The translations under genes and the position numbers were made by a program. Positions 62,232-64,000 of a stretch of 64,000 bases of DNA are shown here, one piece after another. The DNA is from Rebecca billardiae RCC1528. Its lineage: Eukaryota; Haptophyta. The notes below the pieces were generated by a model, which did not search any database, was not told where the DNA came from, and was given only the letters and a program-made list of their open reading frames with translations. The DNA is taken from assembly GCA_965240325.2 (NCBI GenBank), contig OZ251224.1:3224001-3288000 (forward strand), in the 5' to 3' direction. The stretch's first letter is position 1. Every line of letters begins with the position of its first letter.

Positions 62232-64000
62232 TCAAGGCGGCGCGAATTGAAGGCTGGATGACGGCGCGGAGGCGACGCCGTGGGGGTGCAGGTAGGGCGC
62301 CGAACGAGACACACCTCGGGCGCGGCGGCGACGACCACCGACGATGGCGGGTGGCTTGGCGCGCTTTCCGCCGAGCTTATGGCCGCCATGCTCACACGGC
62401 GTCGTGTGCGGAGCTGTCGTTCCGCACGCGATGGCGTCGACGGCCGCTGGTGGCTGCAGCTGCAGCGATTCGCGATCGTGTGCGGCCGAGGTAGCCGCAA
62501 TGTCGCACTCGCCGCGGGTGTCCACAGCAGAGGCCGTGCCCCAGTCGAAGGCCGCCGGGTCTGGCTCGAGGCTGTACAACTCGGCCATGTGCCCGTCCCG
62601 AGCGAGTGCCTCCGCCATCGTCACCGAGGACGGCTGGCACGTCACAGCCCACTCCGGCAGCGGCGACTCGTCACAGCGCGCCTTCTTGCTCGCGCGGGCA
62701 TGCCCGGGCATGCCGAACGGCGCGCTGCTGCACTGCGCGATTCCTCTCACGAGGCGCTTCGGCCTGAGGGCGGCGCCCTTGTCTGACCCCTCGTGCGCGC
62801 GATGGACTCGCGATGTCGAGCCCTCGCTCGTCGCGAGCGCGCCCGATGCCGAGCTGTGCGCGTAGGCTGTCGTGCACGGCCCGTCGTGCAGCAGCGTGAG
62901 CAGCGTGCGCCCCTGCGAGCGCGTCTTGAAGTCGAGCTGCAGGGAGCCCGCGATCTTGCGCTCGGCAACGGGCGCAAACCGCTCGCCGAGGTTGTTGTTC
63001 AGCGCGCGAAGTGCGCAGGGTGCCTTGGTCACCGACGCATCTGGCGGGCGCAGCTCGCCTGCCGCCTGAAGCACCTCTGCGCCCGCGTGCCGGGCCACAC
63101 CACCAGCGTCGGCCGCGGGCTGATGGCTGTAGTCGGCCTGCGAGTCAGTGAAGACGTCGTCGAAGAGGTTGATGGGCACGAGGAGCTCGTCGTCATGCGA
63201 CAGCTGCTCGCACGCATCCGTCGCCGCCTCGGCGAGCGCGGTGGCGAGAAAGTCGTAGTCGTCGAATTCATCCGCGATTGGATGATGGCGGCTGCTGGTC
63301 CCGCGCAGCAGGCTGTCCATGAATTCGACGCCCCACGAGAGAAGCTCAGCCTCGTCGTCAGCCGTGGTGTCGGCGGCGAGTGTCTTCCCGTCAACGGACG
63401 CGGCCTGCGTATCGTCTGGCTCGAGTCGCACGCCGTCCGTGTCGTCGTCGATCACCCTGGCTGCAATCGTCACGGGCACCTCCGGCGGCGTGGGAGCCGC
63501 GGCCTCGGCGGTGGTTGGGAACGATGCGGTGCGCGCCGTGTCGCCGGGCTGCGCAGAGGTGGACGGCTCCTCGACGGCAGATGGTGGAGAAGGAGCGAGC
63601 GCGTGAGCTCGTGGCGGGGACGGCTCGAGCGTGGGCTCGGCGTCATCTTCGTCCGGAGTGGGCAGATCTCCGCCCGTGGCGGCGGTGGGAGAGACGAGGG
63701 GCTGGTCCATTGCATCGCCCGGCGCGTTGCTCTCGACGTCAAATGCGCTGCCGAGCGCGCGCCGAGTCGAGCCAGCGCTGCCGGACGCGGACGCAGGCAT
63801 CTCTTCGGCGGGATTCCCTGTGGCCTCCGCATCAGCCGGCTCGCCGGGCTGTGGCAGCGCGTCTGGTGCGTTCAACGGCCGGCGGAGCGGCGGGGGCTCA
63901 GTCGGCGGCGCGTTCCCGAGCGCGCTGGGCGTGCGAACGCCTGGCTTCTCGGCCGGCGGGAGCGCCGCGCCGGGCTGGGATGTGAGCACGGCAGCGGCGA
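62232..64000 (-). CDS. Pro/Ser/Ala-rich protein of unknown function (5' end beyond window)
   Basis: The frame is open to the right edge, so the start lies outside or at one of several internal ATGs; at least 585 residues are visible. I recognise no domain. The N-terminal 200 visible residues are Pro/Glu/Ala-rich and probably disordered. Acidic patches (ADEFDDYDFLATALAEAATD, VPINLFDDVFTD) in the middle look like transactivation-type segments. A KLGGKRAKPPAIVGGRRRRA basic stretch near the C-terminus could be a nuclear localisation signal. A transcriptional regulator is possible but only a guess. Codon character and a long frame without stops support coding; very high GC weakens that argument. 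Confidence 0.5.
   Translation of the reverse strand, partial: AAAVLTSQPGAALPPAEKPGVRTPSALGNAPPTEPPPLRRPLNAPDALPQPGEPADAEATGNPAEEMPASASGSAGSTRRALGSAFDVESNAPGDAMDQPLVSPTAATGGDLPTPDEDDAEPTLEPSPPRAHALAPSPPSAVEEPSTSAQPGDTARTASFPTTAEAAAPTPPEVPVTIAARVIDDDTDGVRLEPDDTQAASVDGKTLAADTTADDEAELLSWGVEFMDSLLRGTSSRHHPIADEFDDYDFLATALAEAATDACEQLSHDDELLVPINLFDDVFTDSQADYSHQPAADAGGVARHAGAEVLQAAGELRPPDASVTKAPCALRALNNNLGERFAPVAERKIAGSLQLDFKTRSQGRTLLTLLHDGPCTTAYAHSSASGALATSEGSTSRVHRAHEGSDKGAALRPKRLVRGIAQCSSAPFGMPGHARASKKARCDESPLPEWAVTCQPSSVTMAEALARDGHMAELYSLEPDPAAFDWGTASAVDTRGECDIAATSAAHDRESLQLQPPAAVDAIACGTTAPHTTPCEHGGHKLGGKRAKPPAIVGGRRRRARGVSRSAPYLHPHGVASAPSSSLQFAPP

Overview
This 64 kb window looks like nuclear DNA of a GC-rich, flagellated, photosynthetic protist. 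A haptophyte (Pavlova/Diacronema-like) fits best, but this is an inference. The reasons are: eukaryote-only genes (axonemal dynein heavy chain, ARPC4, R1R2R3-Myb, F-box, trimethylguanosine synthase); short spliceosomal introns (about 105-200 bp) with GTGCGC or GTGAGC donors, CAG acceptors and CG-alternating interiors; very high GC in coding DNA; and AT-rich or microsatellite spacers. Very high GC leaves long stop-free frames opposite most genes. I treated those as shadows and moved starts to the first credible ATG.

Layout, left to right: Sel1-repeat/MYND protein (494-2881, +); membrane-anchored globin fused to a cyclodeaminase-like domain (3556-4935, -), head-to-head with a membrane-anchored aldo/keto reductase (5167-6387, +); phytochelatin synthase (6874-8448, +); GNAT acetyltransferase (8836-9675, -), head-to-head with a RUN-like protein (9775-11328, +); a 14 kb axonemal dynein heavy chain gene (11888-26036, -), head-to-head with a multi-TM TIR-like protein (26431-28617, +) whose 3' end contains a broken copy of the dynein 5' coding region; Kelch protein (28883-29956, -) and a small acidic protein (30402-30752, +); an OSCA/TMEM63-like channel (31196-35200, -); a large FG-GAP/Cys-rich/multi-TM surface protein (35808-41351, -); ARPC4 (42156-42695, +); repeat locus 1 (43407-47737); a hydroxyproline arabinosyltransferase-like gene (47917-50421, -), head-to-head with a small membrane protein (50614-51453, +); MYB3R (52091-54334, -); F-box protein (56553-57476, +); repeat locus 2 (57940-60413), which has inverted ends; a Gemin7-like/TGS1 fusion (60824-61996, -); and a Pro-rich protein cut by the right edge (62232-64000, -).

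The genes do not form a pathway. Adjacent genes mostly alternate strand, and several share short divergent promoters (99-445 bp). The window touches motility (dynein), actin (ARPC4), metal detoxification (phytochelatin synthase), snRNA maturation (TGS1), cell-cycle transcription (MYB3R) and cell-surface or wall glycoprotein biology (arabinosyltransferase, FG-GAP receptor).

The most unusual items are two domain fusions not familiar to me (TM-globin-cyclodeaminase and Gemin7-like-TGS1), the dynein relic inside the TIR gene, and a modular repeat family (R1 about 400 bp, R2 about 1.75 kb). That family forms a tandem array at one locus and is framed by inverted ends at the other.
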